This document shows positions 1 through 9,555 of a stretch of 64,000 nucleotides of DNA, in pieces. The notes beneath the pieces were generated by a model, which worked only from the letters and a program-made list of their open reading frames with translations, was not told the origin of the DNA and made no database searches. Origin of the DNA: Guillardia theta CCMP2712 (taxonomy: Eukaryota > Cryptophyceae > Pyrenomonadales > Geminigeraceae). Each line of letters opens with the position of its first letter. Position 1 is the first letter of the stretch. A program made the translations under genes and the position numbers. The DNA lies in contig NW_005434656.1 of NCBI RefSeq assembly GCF_000315625.1, forward strand, positions 872,638 to 936,637, written 5' to 3'.

Positions 1-273
1 GCTTCTCCTATCATACAACGAAGGAAGCTTGACATCCTTCCTTGGTAACAACCCATCTGAATGTTCGACGATAAGTTCTTCAATCAAGTTTATGGAGTTC
101 CATAAACTTGCAAGTTGCTTGCGTTTGGAAGGTCTGATTCGTTTCCAAGTGTCCATCCTCAGTCCAAAAGGGAGCTCTGATTCCGGTTCCGATTCTGCTT
201 CTTGCTCATCACGTTTCTCTGAAGGCTGTATCGAAGCGTCGAAGCTGTCTGATCTCGGCATGTGTGAGCACAT
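1..273 (-). CDS. Small PFG/LPSLYDR-family protein, copy A (partial)
   Basis: The reverse strand is open from an ATG at 273 to the left edge (91 codons, no stop), so the 3' end is missing. The N-terminus is Ser/Glu-rich and low complexity. The core then reads LPFGLRMDTWKRIRP, followed by QLASLWNSINLIEELI and, near the edge, VKLPSLYDRR. The same three blocks occur in the genes at 1086-1379 and 2595-2906, which is the main evidence that this is coding: three ORFs at different positions and on different strands share protein-level motifs but little else. I do not recognise the family. The WNSI...LIEELI block looks like an amphipathic helix and the acidic N-terminus is probably disordered. No signal peptide or membrane segment is visible. 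Function unknown. Confidence 0.6.
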   Translation of the reverse strand, partial: MCSHMPRSDSFDASIQPSEKRDEQEAESEPESELPFGLRMDTWKRIRPSKRKQLASLWNSINLIEELIVEHSDGLLPRKDVKLPSLYDRRS

Positions 274-1085
274 TGATTCGTGCTGAATGTTATACTTGTT
301 CGAAGCTGTTACCCTCCAGAGCTGTCAATCGGGTATATATCGTGCTTGGTATAGGCGACCTTCTCCGTTCGACGATGGGATGCGCCCCACCCCCACCCAT
401 GTCTCGAAGAACCCTTACAGGCACGTACCCACCCCACAGTATTCGACGAACTACCCGGTACTATCCTCCTCATGCTATTCATGTCAAGTACCCCTACCCA
501 CCCGTGCTCGAATAGGTCATTCATCCTCGTGACAGTATCTATTGATAGCAACGTTTCGCATCTCAGCAGGAACATTGTGGCGAAACGGTGTCTTTTTCTT
601 GAAGAAGTCGGGGCCCAAAAATCCAAGTAAACCTCCTTCACCAAGACGGTAGAGGGGGACATCCGAGGGGAGCTCGGAACTCGACCATGACTGATCTCTG
701 ACGGTCCAGCGCGTTCCAGCCCGGTCACGCGCAGGCTACGGCCTTGGGACCGCCTGGTCTGCCGCGTGTCATCAGATATCCTCAGCGTGACCGGATACTC
801 GCTCGAGGGCTCTCGAAACGACATCCCAACGACGATGGTCACACGTGCACCGGGGTATGTATCCAGGTGACGCATGTAGTAAAGAAAACGTTCACGCGAC
901 CATGGGCGCGTGTCTCGTGATCAGGGTTGGCCGGCCCCTTGTCGGCCTCATGCTCCGAAGAAGTTTGAAAAATTCATTTTTGGAAAACTTAGAAGAACTG
1001 AAAAGACGTGTTATCAGCTTTACCTGGGTCTGCCCTGTATAAAGTAGACTTGCGAAGGTCTGCGGACCATAACAACGAACCGACC
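274..1085. other. Intergenic, repeat-like
   Basis: No convincing gene. A C-rich stretch near 380-520 carries several CCCACCC/CTACCC-type words of the kind seen in other intergenic segments of this window. A 188-codon antisense ORF crosses this stretch but has repeat-like composition and no recognisable domain. Confidence 0.4.
1038..1043 (+). promoter_or_regulatory. TATA-like element upstream of copy B
   Basis: TATAAA lies 43 bp upstream of the ATG at 1086. The position is suitable for a core promoter with a short 5' leader, but a six-base match is weak evidence. Confidence 0.25.
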
Positions 1086-1379
1086 ATGCACTGCCACGCG
1101 GGAAACAGCAGCTCTGTAGAGAGCAACAGGAAGATTGAAGCATCATATGTCGACCACCCTTCACAAGCCTCCGCGGTTTTTCCTTTCGGGTTGACAGAAC
1201 AGAAATGGAACAGCCTTTCACCCGAAAAGCGCTGGAAACTGAAGTGTCTGTCGAACTCTATCGCCTTGGTTGAAGAAAGAATCGCGAACAAGGGACATGG
1301 CAACAACATCATTACAGAGGCTGCTCTCCCATCCTTGTACACAAGATATAGAGGTTCACAGAGAAAATCATGCAACTAA
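1086..1379 (+). CDS. Small PFG/LPSLYDR-family protein, copy B
   Basis: A 97-codon intronless ORF from ATG 1086. After a Ser-rich N-terminus it reads FPFGLTEQKWNSLSPEKR, then SNSIALVEERI and ALPSLYTRYR, ending in a short basic tail. It aligns with copies A and C through the PFG, W, P-x-K/R-R, NSI-x-L-hydrophobic-E and LPSLY positions. It is the most diverged copy: SLWNSI has become CLSNSI and YDR has become YTR. The ATG was chosen over an in-frame GTG at 1008 because it follows a TATA-like element and gives a length similar to copy C. Unknown function; no signal peptide, membrane span or known domain. Confidence 0.6.
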   Translation: MHCHAGNSSSVESNRKIEASYVDHPSQASAVFPFGLTEQKWNSLSPEKRWKLKCLSNSIALVEERIANKGHGNNIITEAALPSLYTRYRGSQRKSCN

Positions 1380-2594
1380 GTTGGCATGCGTGTTATGATA
1401 GTCATGTTTTGTAAATATTTATGTTTGAAATAAATCTTTGTGCTAATGGTTGTTGCATTGAGAATGCCAAGGGTTCACACAACCCTGTAGTCTAGTCATT
1501 CGCGTCTTGCCTTCACTTGCCGACTCTTGTTCGTTGTAAGTTGTGTCGATAAAAAAGGATCATTCACCCCCTATCCCGCAATAACGAAATTTTGAAGTTA
1601 CGTGCCGGAATTCTATCGGACGAGGAAAATCTTAGCCCGAAGGAGGTTCAATGCTTCCCATACATCTTTTCGGTGTGGTAAATTTTCCTGCAGTCGAATC
1701 TCTTTCTTGAAAACATTGATTTCTCACTGAGCTCTGGCAAAACAAGCTCAAATCAGACCAGACTGACTCAAGGCAAGAGTCAGCACTCGTGGATGGGCTA
1801 AGTGATGATCTCATTATCGACATAGTCAGACAAGTGGACTCTCAAACGACTGAAAGCATTCAACGGCTAGATGTGCTCAGGAGGAAACCCAGGGGGCCGA
1901 ATGAGTTACAACCCCAGTTCTTTTCATGAGCATATGTAAGAATCAGGCTCCTCAGCTTGCAGGGTCTGTTCTGGTCTGTTCTGATTTTGTGGTTTGGAAG
2001 GCTTGTCTATTGTCGCTAGTAAAGTATCCATTATTGTTCTTTACCTTGAGGGGTGGTCCAGCGGAGGCGCCTTGAGTTTGAGTCATTCGTTTGGACGTCT
2101 TCAACCCGCAAAGCTACGGGTTATGATATTATGATGTAAGAAGAAGAAAAGAAATTCTTGATCAATCATGATTACGACAAAGCTTGCAAGAGTTGGTGCT
2201 CTTTGTGTGTGATGGTGATGTCTTGTTGATGTTTGAGGCCATGAAAGCGTAATTGGAGGGTCAAGTATTGGCAGAAAACACCAACCTTACGAAAGCTTGT
2301 TGTTTGGGTTCGATCAGTTGGTCGTAATGAAACTCTTTGTTTTGGAAATTGTCGGAGCTCTGACATTACATTAATTCTCATTTCCGCAAGCGACCAGCCT
2401 CCGTTGCATCAGAACTCTGACAGACACATGTTGACGAATCAATGAGGCACCAGTGCCTCGAATCCATACTCCTGTTTCAAGGAAATCTGGAGAAGAAAAG
2501 GGTGTTGTTGAAACTTGAGAATTCCAATCGAAAAACTTTATTATTATGTACAAATAGAACGTGGACGCACGCATATACCTTCAGTGAACTCAAT
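1380..2594. other. Intergenic between copies B and C
   Basis: No supported gene. AATAAA at 1429-1434 lies 50 bp after the stop of copy B and could be a polyadenylation signal. The remainder holds only short ORFs without domains. Confidence 0.4.
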
Positions 2595-2906
2595 CTACAA
2601 ATGTTCTCGACTACTGCTGCGGCTCATGCTTTTCCTATCATAAAGAGAAGGTAATTTCACGTTCTTCCGGTCTGCAGCACCATGTTGAACTTCAGCCGAA
2701 ATGAGATCTTCCACAAGGCGGATGGAGTTCCACAAGCTCTCCAACTGCCTTCTCCTCAAGGGCTTCAGCTTGTTCCATTCTGCTGTGCTGATTCCGAATG
2801 GACAAGCGAAGGTCTCGCAATCTTCTTCTTCGTCGAGGCTGAAATCTCTTTCTGCCGGTTTGATTTCATGGTTAGCTGTCACATCTTCGTGGAACATGTT
2901 GATCAT
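2595..2906 (-). CDS. Small PFG/LPSLYDR-family protein, copy C
   Basis: A 103-codon ORF from an ATG at 2906, reading MINMFHEDVT, then an acidic stretch, then CPFGISTAEWNKLKP, RRQLESLWNSIRLVEDLI and KLPSLYDRK, with a Ser/Arg-rich tail. An in-frame GTG lies further upstream, but the bases before the ATG look like an intron end (GTGAGC ... TACGCAG), so an upstream exon is possible. The shared core covers about 60 residues with copies A and B, and SLWNSI and VKLPSLYDR are identical between A and C. Function unknown; the conserved Trp, Pro and Tyr suggest a folded mini-domain or a binding helix plus docking motif. Confidence 0.6.
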   Translation of the reverse strand: MINMFHEDVTANHEIKPAERDFSLDEEEDCETFACPFGISTAEWNKLKPLRRRQLESLWNSIRLVEDLISAEVQHGAADRKNVKLPSLYDRKSMSRSSSREHL

Positions 2907-3995
2907 GGCTGCGTAGGTGTGGAAGGGATCTTGACAAACCTTGCTCACCGTCCAAACTCATATTTTGCCTCCCCCTCACTGGAACTGATCGGTTCGTATC
3001 TCAGCCCTCGAAAACACGTTATTTCATAGCACAATTGGATATGTCACGCGGATGCTTACCGATGTCACATGGCTGGAGCCCTTTTCGAGCGCCAAGAAGG
3101 TGAACCCGTTGATTGTTGTGACGAAACGATTCTTTATCACGTCGTTTCGACCTGGTACTAATGGATCTTTCCCGCCAAAACGTCAGACCGCACCACATAC
3201 CTCCGAGGCGGACTTCTCTGTGCCGGCCCGAAACTTCTGCCCTTCGGAAGTGGAGCCGCCAAGGGGCCCCGGGCTCGGGCGCGGGAACAATGAGGGAACA
3301 ATGAGACGGCCCCCCGCATCCCATCGGTCGACTGGAGGGTCTGAGGGGGCCGATCCGACTGCCGCGCGGTCAAACTGGCCTCCTCTTCTCTAGAGTCACG
3401 GTACCCTATGATCGTTCAACCTTGAAGTCACGATAGTGTACTGAATGATGGCTGATCGGATTCAGGTGACTCGTGACCCATCAGTGCTAGTCACGCAGGG
3501 AATCAGGATCGGACCGGGGCTCAGCAGCACTGGGCACTGACTCGGAGACTGCACACTGAGAGACTCATGAGCATCATGGCCACTGCGCGGCACATCGGAT
3601 CGGCCGGAGCTGGAAGGGCCTCCCGCCGGGGTCCGTCGGACCGTTGGTGGCCCCGCCGAGTGGGTGGGCCGGCCGGGCGCCGCCGTACTAAGCCCAGGCT
3701 GTACGGCCGCGAGGGTCACGTAGTACCCAGTTAGATCAGAGACTCAGGCTCGCCGCGCCGCAGTGTCCATCCGTCGCAGAACTTCACTCCCGAAGCCGCT
3801 AGAAGGTTGCTCAGTAACTTCAGTAACTTTCAGCGTATGAAGTCAATCAGTCGGCCCCAGTGTGGCAGTCGTCGGATGGGCCCATTACTTTGGGTAAACC
3901 GCACAGTACGGCTTCTACAGTTCGATTTAACTACGCAAGCAGCTCGAAGTGTGCATCGCAATGACAACTTAGCATCCTCAACATTGCGTCACACA
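2907..3995. other. Intergenic, GC-rich CCGG/ACTCAG-rich island
   Basis: No gene seen. From about 3160 to 3800 the sequence is GC-rich, with many CCGG and GGCC words and ACTCAG/CTGAGT words. The same composition recurs near 14430-14760, 29250-29960, 41040-41350 and 46730-47880. Confidence 0.35.
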
Positions 3996-4473
3996 TCATG
4001 AATCCTGGACAGTGTTCTTCAATTCATTGCAACGAGCTAATTGGCAAGTTAGAGGACGTCGAGCTTACCACCTCACCATGTACAAAGCACGGGGAGCTAC
4101 CATCATCTGCAAGACAGGGCTCACAGGGTGTAAATAAAATCAAACAGATGTCAGCACCCTTCCATGGGAGCGCACAGCGTCCTCCTCAGAATCGCATCCA
4201 TCAAAGCTGATCCCCATGGTCTGCAACCAACAGGCGATCAGTCCTCACATCTTCCGGCACAAGTCATACTGACCGATTCAGTGTCAGGAGGGTTCCAAAC
4301 CTGCCATCGGAAACTCAGATGAGGAAGAACCAAGAAATTCTGCTCACGTCGCCAGAGGCCGTGTTGTCAGGCATGTCAAGGAAGGGGCCCATCTGGGGCT
4401 CGCCGTTCCCCTTGAAGAAGGATACGTCTGGATGCAGGTAGTACAGAATTCTCTGAGGGAGGACCTTGAAGAA
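3996..4473 (-). CDS. Unknown protein, four 3' exons
   Basis: Four phase-0 exons chain cleanly. Exon 4348-4473 (42 codons) contains QRILYYLHPDVSFFKG and PFLDMPDNTASGD and ends at a GTGAGC donor. Exon 4158-4220 (21 codons) contains TMGISFDGCDSEEDAV. Exon 4077-4106 has 10 codons. Exon 3996-4016 ends in a TGA. Each junction has GT-AG ends and keeps frame, which is unlikely by chance. The 5' exons, somewhere in 4490-5200, were not resolved; an ATG with a following GTGAGT donor near 4800 is one candidate. No domain is recognised. The C-terminal part is acidic and probably soluble. It could also be a decaying gene whose upstream part has been lost. Confidence 0.45.
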
Positions 4474-5286
4474 CTGCAACAGCCGTCAACCTCTTGGTCA
4501 CAAAGGATGAGATGTCGTGGCCATCAGGTGGCAATGAGTTCCAAACAGATAAACAGCAAACATCGAGAGTGACATGAAACATGCTCAAAGAAATCAGGGT
4601 GTGGGTTTCATGTTTCGGAGAAGATAGGGAGGTGGGAAAGCACTTGAATGAGAGATCATGAAGAAGCCAGGATAGACACATCTATTTCTGCACAAAACCA
4701 AACAAAAACTGAACTGATAAGGACTCGAACTGAACTTGAAAAGGACTCGTTCAGTTTTCAATAATCAAAGCAAGGAATAAGATCTGAAGAAAACTCACGA
4801 AATGATTGCAGCATATCAATCAATAAAGGCCGACAAACAAACAGAACAATTCAAAGATTTCGCTTGAACCAAAAACCAAACGACAAACAAAAATCCCAAT
4901 ACTGAGTAGAGCCCATTATACGAGTCAACAATCGCCCCATTCCTCATTGTTCATCATATTCATTTCGCATTTGTATAGTCACAACGTCAGCGTCAGCAGC
5001 TCCCTGCTACTTCTAGATGCTGCCCCCGTCGCTTCATTCTCACCATGTCGCCAAGTGTCGTGTGAACTACCCCACCGGTCTATGAGCACCGGAAGGGGGA
5101 CAGGGGGGGGTGGGGGTAGGTGCAATTCTCTAGATTATTTTCAGTTCTCAGTAATTTGTCCCTGGCCCGGACATGCCCGGACAAGCACCCGGGGGCCTGA
5201 CCGGCCCGGCGCACCGCAACACTACTGACAGGTTTCGTGCGGCGGGCTCAGTCCTTGCGCCGTGTTACAAAGGGGAACGCGTGGCT
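4474..5286. other. Unresolved upstream region
   Basis: AT-rich sequence without a clear exon. It may hold the 5' exons of the minus-strand gene ending at 3996 and the promoter of the plus-strand gene starting at 5287. A G-rich run lies at about 5095-5120. Confidence 0.3.
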
Positions 5287-6816
5287 ATGGCGAACAGGTC
5301 GAGGAGTGAGGAGAAGGGGAGGGAGAAGGGGAGGGGGACAACAAGCAGGTCGAAGGTGCTGCTTCTGACCATGATCTCGATGAGCCTGCTCGACTGGTGC
5401 AGTTGCTTCATGCTTTCTCCTTCCCAGAGCTCGTTCTTGTCTAAGGCCTGCAGTCCTTCCAAGGTTGCAGGCTCCCCATCCTTCCAACCTTCCAACGCGC
5501 GAAAGTTTGTCAGGACAGCGAACCCTCGACCGATGTCTTTGAAAATGAGAGAAGAGGAGGGAAAGAGGGACAACGCGATTGATCGCCGAGATGTCGCCAG
5601 ACTCGTTAGTGGGGCCGTCGGATTGACTGCTTTTCAGCTCTTCGGGTGTGTTGATGTTTGTTGTCTCAATGATGTGTCAACTGACAGTCAGACAAGAAGC
5701 AAACCAGCAGATGCATTCACAATGAAGGCAGTGATGAAAGTCTGGAATGATCCTTCCATCTTCATCAAGGTCTTGGATCCCAAGGTGGAGGACGAGGCAC
5801 TCAGCAGGTGGGCAAGGATTTGTTGGAACAAGATTCAGCAGCTGAGTTGAATCCTTCTACAGGTACAGGAGATCGTTGAGATCCGTGTCTTCTCTCACTA
5901 AAGCAGAAGCGGTCATGCTCCATCTCTCGCTAGCTCCCCTCTCTCTAGAATCCTGACGGGATTTCTTCTCACAGGCTGCGTACACGGTTGAGTTTGACGA
6001 GTTCGTGGAGGCTGTGTCGAAGGTTCCGACTTGACAGTGCTGCCTGCAAGCTCATTGATTTCCTGCTGCTCCTGCCCTCAGGTGAAGAAAGTGAAGATCG
6101 GAGATCAGATCGTCGAGAACCCAACGGAAGAGCAGCTGTTGAAGGTGAGCCTGCTTCGTCTGAGGTTTCGACCCCTTGAATGTTCCCGCCCTGTCGGGTC
6201 TCTGCAGGCCTGGAAGGAGGAGGAGATCAGACGGGCTAAGGAGAGAGAAGAGAAAGGGGACGAGCCGTTGACCAGGCCTGTGAGACTCAAGGAGGAGCAG
6301 TCGGACAAACTGCAGACTTACTTCCTCCCTCCTGTTGTCACCAAAGACTCGACTGCACAGGTCCATGGCCTTGTTGGGCGCTAATGTTGGCTGATGACAT
6401 CGTCGTCAGACCATCGCTCTCGGCAAGCACCTGCAGTCTGTTGGAGCTGTGATGTACGGTGCCTACTGGTGCTCTCACTGCTACAACCAGAAGCAGGTGA
6501 GAGAGAGGAGGCGTGTCGTTGATACTGTTGTTGTTCTGTGACATGTTCTGGGGTAGCTTCTTGGAAGGCAAGTCGCAGATGAGACGTTGAAGTATGTTGA
6601 GTGCGACAAGAAGGGTGCTTACAGCAAGCGCGACATGTGCAAGGAGAAGAAGGTGAGAAACGCATGAACGGGTAAGGGAGGGGGGGCGGGGGTCTGACCT
6701 GGGGACAGGTTCCGGGGTTCCCAACGTGGGAGATCAATGGCGAGCTGTTCCCTGGTGAGAAGAGCCTGGAGGAGCTGGCGAAAATCTCCGGGTTCGATCT
6801 TTCCTCGGTGAAGTGA
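5287..6816 (+). CDS. Plastid-targeted thioredoxin-like thiol oxidoreductase (LTO1/VKOR C-terminal type)
   Basis: A multi-exon gene. The C-terminal exons read GKHLQSVGAVMYGAYWCSHC, then QKQ, YVECDKKGAYSKRDMC and VPGFPTWEINGELFPG, and end in SLEELAKISGFDLSS. This is the thioredoxin-like domain usually found fused behind a VKOR domain in cyanobacteria and plant LTO1, with the CxxC active site (WCSHC) and two further cysteines. The upstream exons encode a charged, probably coiled region and no four-helix VKOR domain. The N-terminus has a hydrophobic run (VLLLTMISMSLL) followed by Cys-Phe and a Ser-rich segment, a signal peptide plus Phe-led transit peptide expected for a complex plastid. It likely acts in disulfide formation or exchange in the plastid lumen or stroma. 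At least six short introns; the first (42 nt) is in frame and may be retained. The stop faces the glycosyltransferase stop 308 bp away. Confidence 0.75.
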
Positions 6817-7124
6817 GGAGAGGAGGGAGATGGTGGAACAGGAGGGAAGGGGATGGGATGGGAAAGGAGCTGGAGTGATTGAGAACTGCATTCTTGTTTT
6901 CACCAAGAAGAGATAGTGTTGTTTCAGTTGGTCCCTTCCTCCTGTGTTCCTCCCCTTCAAAGGGCGTCCAGTGCTTGACTGTTAAGATGCTAATCTGCAA
7001 ACCGCCTGCTCCTCAGCAGTCTTGTTGTTCACCTCGAGTACTTCTCATGAAACGTAAGGAACGTTTCGCCCGGCAGCCTGACAGTGGGTGTATCAAGAGT
7101 TTGCTCACAACCAACGATGGGGCG

Positions 7125-7522
7125 TCACCCGTACAGCGACTGAGCGTTCTTGACCAGCAGCTCAACTCGATCGTATTGATGGACTAGAGCAACAACGTTT
7201 CCATCGCACTGGTTCATCCCGTCACTCGAGACCCTCCCGATGCAGCAGCTTCACCTTGTCTCCTTCCAGTTCCCCGCAGCCAGTTAAGACTTCCCCGTCC
7301 TGCATCGTCCAGCAGTCACGGCGGGCAAGTTAGTAAGCGTGTTTGCCCTCCTCCTCCCTTTCCTCGTTTGTGTAAATCTTCTTCATTGTCCCTACGGTAG
7401 CTAGCAAGCTCGTCTCCGCATCATAGCTCGTCACTTCCATCACCTGTGAAATGTCATCATGAGCTTGTTGAGCAGCGTCTCCGGCAATATCATCGTCATC
7501 TTCATTGTTATCATCATCATCA

Positions 7523-7556
<34 letters not shown>

Positions 7557-7595
7557 CATCACGACCACCATTACGACCACCATTACGACCACGAC

Positions 7596-7667
<72 letters not shown>

Positions 7668-9290
7668 CATCTTTCTCATACCTTCTCCAGGTCTCCAGTC
7701 CACAACATCTTGTTGTGCATCCCCTGATCATTGCACCAAGCTTTCCATCTCTTTGCTTCTCGTCATGCTACAGCCTCAAAACTAAAAAGGCGCTCACTGC
7801 TCCATCGAAAGTCGTTATTCTCCCCTCGAATCGTTTTCCCAAATCTTCTTTCACCTCTCGCACCTGCAGCAGCAATCTTCAACTCAAATTGTCATCAAAA
7901 TAAACATCATCATCAACATCATCTCTATCAGCGTCATTATTATTATCATCTACATTGTCTCCATTATCAAGATCATCGGCATCATCGTTTTGTCACCGTC
8001 CGTGCAGCTTCTTCTTCCATCATCGTGCAATATGTCAAGATCGCTTCTTGTGTCCCGATCACAGTTCCAGCGCACGACCTACTACTTCCCGCAATGGCCG
8101 GAAGCACCTTAGAGAAGAAACAAGTCAATGTGAAGAGCGGGGAAAGATTGTGAGCTCACCTTGTCGGCATCATAGTCGGGACATTCAGACGTCAACCAGC
8201 TGAAAGAGGAGAAACGTGAGGAGACAACAAGAATGGCAAGCGTCTTAGGATGATCTGACATGTCTGCAAGGGTTGACCTGACATGATTGCAAGGTTTGAA
8301 GTGAAATCATCTTACCCAACATGGATGGGACAGGCTCCTATCGTCAAGTGCGCCGGCTCGAGCGCAACCCCGATGCCTCGTTGGACTTTCTAGGAGGGAG
8401 AAGTTTGAAAGGACGGGGAGAGATGGCAAACAACTTACGAGGTACAAGAAGGGGTCTCTTTGAAAGAGAACATCTCTGATGTCGCAGAGGAGAACCTTTG
8501 CGGGCACATGTCAAGGAGGCGGAGCAATAAAGTTGCAAGGATTGAGAAGTCATGAAAGTTACGGAGCGCGCAAGAAACGAACAATCTGATAGACAACCTG
8601 ATCGAACTTGGTCGTCGACTTCTCCAGATATTCTCTAAAGAGGGTGAAACGATGAAGGTTCATCGGCCCTCTCTTAAGAGCAGAGTCACCCAGAAACAAA
8701 ATTTCGCAAACAACATCATTAAAGACAACACGACAACACGACAATATCATCAAGGCATGCAAGAGGCATCGTTATGCACGACAACAAGACAATATCATCA
8801 AGGCATGCAAGAGGCATCGTTATGCACGACAACAAGACAAGCAAGATGTCGGCATGAAAGATAGCAAGACCACAACACAGCGTCAGGACACATCAAGATC
8901 CTCTCTACCTCCGCGGACATCGACTTGTCGTCATATTCCACGATCTCGGCATCGAACACGTCCGCCACTTCTTGCAGATCGGCCCTCCCCCTCTCCGCGC
9001 TCATGATAACAACCTGCCTCCTCCTCGCGTCAGACGCTCCTCATCGCGGCAAGTTTCACCTGCGCCATGCACCCCGTGCTCCTTAGAGACGCTAGGAACA
9101 CCCGAACCTCATAGGGCAGAAGGCCCTTCTGCGTGCCGAGGATAACGTTTCTCTGCCCTTCCTCAAGGGAGGAGGAGGAGGAGGAGGAGGAGGAGGAGGA
9201 GGAGGAGGAGGAGGAGGAGGAGGAGGAGGAGGTGTGGTGGTGGTGGTTGGAGGAGGAGGAGGAAGACACGTGTCCCAGGAGGAGAAGCAT
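7125..9290 (-). CDS. Putative glycosyltransferase (DxRD, VHQYDR family)
   Basis: About a dozen exons join into a nucleotide-diphospho-sugar transferase-like protein. In order: NVILGTQKGLLPYEVRVFLA and SLRSTGCMAQ (exon 9060-9290), VVIMSAERGRADLQEVADVF (top 9013), MNLHRFTLFREYLE with KFDQ, VLLCDIRDVLFQRDPFLYL, GIGVALEP, WLTSECPDYDADK, SCAGTVIGTQEAILTYCTMM, CNDQGMHNKMLWTGDLEK and ALVHQYDRVELLVKNAQSLY before the stop. The DIRD pair is the presumed metal/nucleotide-sugar site, and the SCAGT, DQGMHN and VHQYDR blocks are typical of this eukaryotic family. A hydrophobic start followed by polySer/His precedes the catalytic part. The ATG at 9290 is tentative because an N gap lies upstream. Introns carry an ATC microsatellite and a 48-bp duplication. 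Likely Golgi or ER; the sugar is unknown. Confidence 0.7.
7505..7675. repeat. ATC/GTC trinucleotide microsatellite
   Basis: Long runs of ATC and GTC units. A minus-strand reading would give polyaspartate, but the splice donor GTATGAG after TGDLEK places the tract inside an intron of the glycosyltransferase gene. Confidence 0.8.
8741..8836. repeat. 48-bp tandem duplication (2 copies)
   Basis: Two adjacent identical 48-bp units beginning ACAATATCATCAAGG. They lie in an intron of the glycosyltransferase gene. Confidence 0.8.
9166..9236. repeat. GAG/CTC trinucleotide tract
   Basis: Near-pure GAG on the plus strand. It encodes polyserine in the minus-strand reading near the N-terminus of the glycosyltransferase, if the start at 9290 is right. 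Confidence 0.7.
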
Positions 9291-9371
9291 GATAATTTAG
9301 TCCTGGAACAGTCTATCCATCTTTGACCGTCTTGCTCCTGCTCGCTGGCTGGCTATCACACACCTCCCTGG

Positions 9372-9471
9372 NNNNNNNNNNNNNNNNNNNNNNNNNNNNN
9401 NNNNNNNNNNNNNNNNNNNNNNNNNNNNNNNNNNNNNNNNNNNNNNNNNNNNNNNNNNNNNNNNNNNNNNN
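9372..9471. other. Assembly gap (100 N)
   Basis: Exactly 100 undetermined bases, between the divergent glycosyltransferase and the plus-strand membrane-protein gene. First exons or promoter elements of either gene may be hidden here. Confidence 0.98.
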
Positions 9472-9555
9472 CCCCCCTCCCCCTCCCCCGTTCCTCCATG
9501 TCTCCGTCGCTCTCTCTCACTCGTTGATTTCTGTCTGGCTCATTTCTGGCTCTAG

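Noticed and set aside
309-875. 188-codon minus-strand ORF
   Set aside because: Composition matches the repeat-like intergenic islands, with no domain, no plausible start context and no splice-related support.
7330-7731. Polyaspartate ORF on the minus strand
   Set aside because: Splice sites and homology blocks on both sides place the ATC tract in an intron of the glycosyltransferase; only its C-terminal exon part (VMEVTSYDAET...) is coding.
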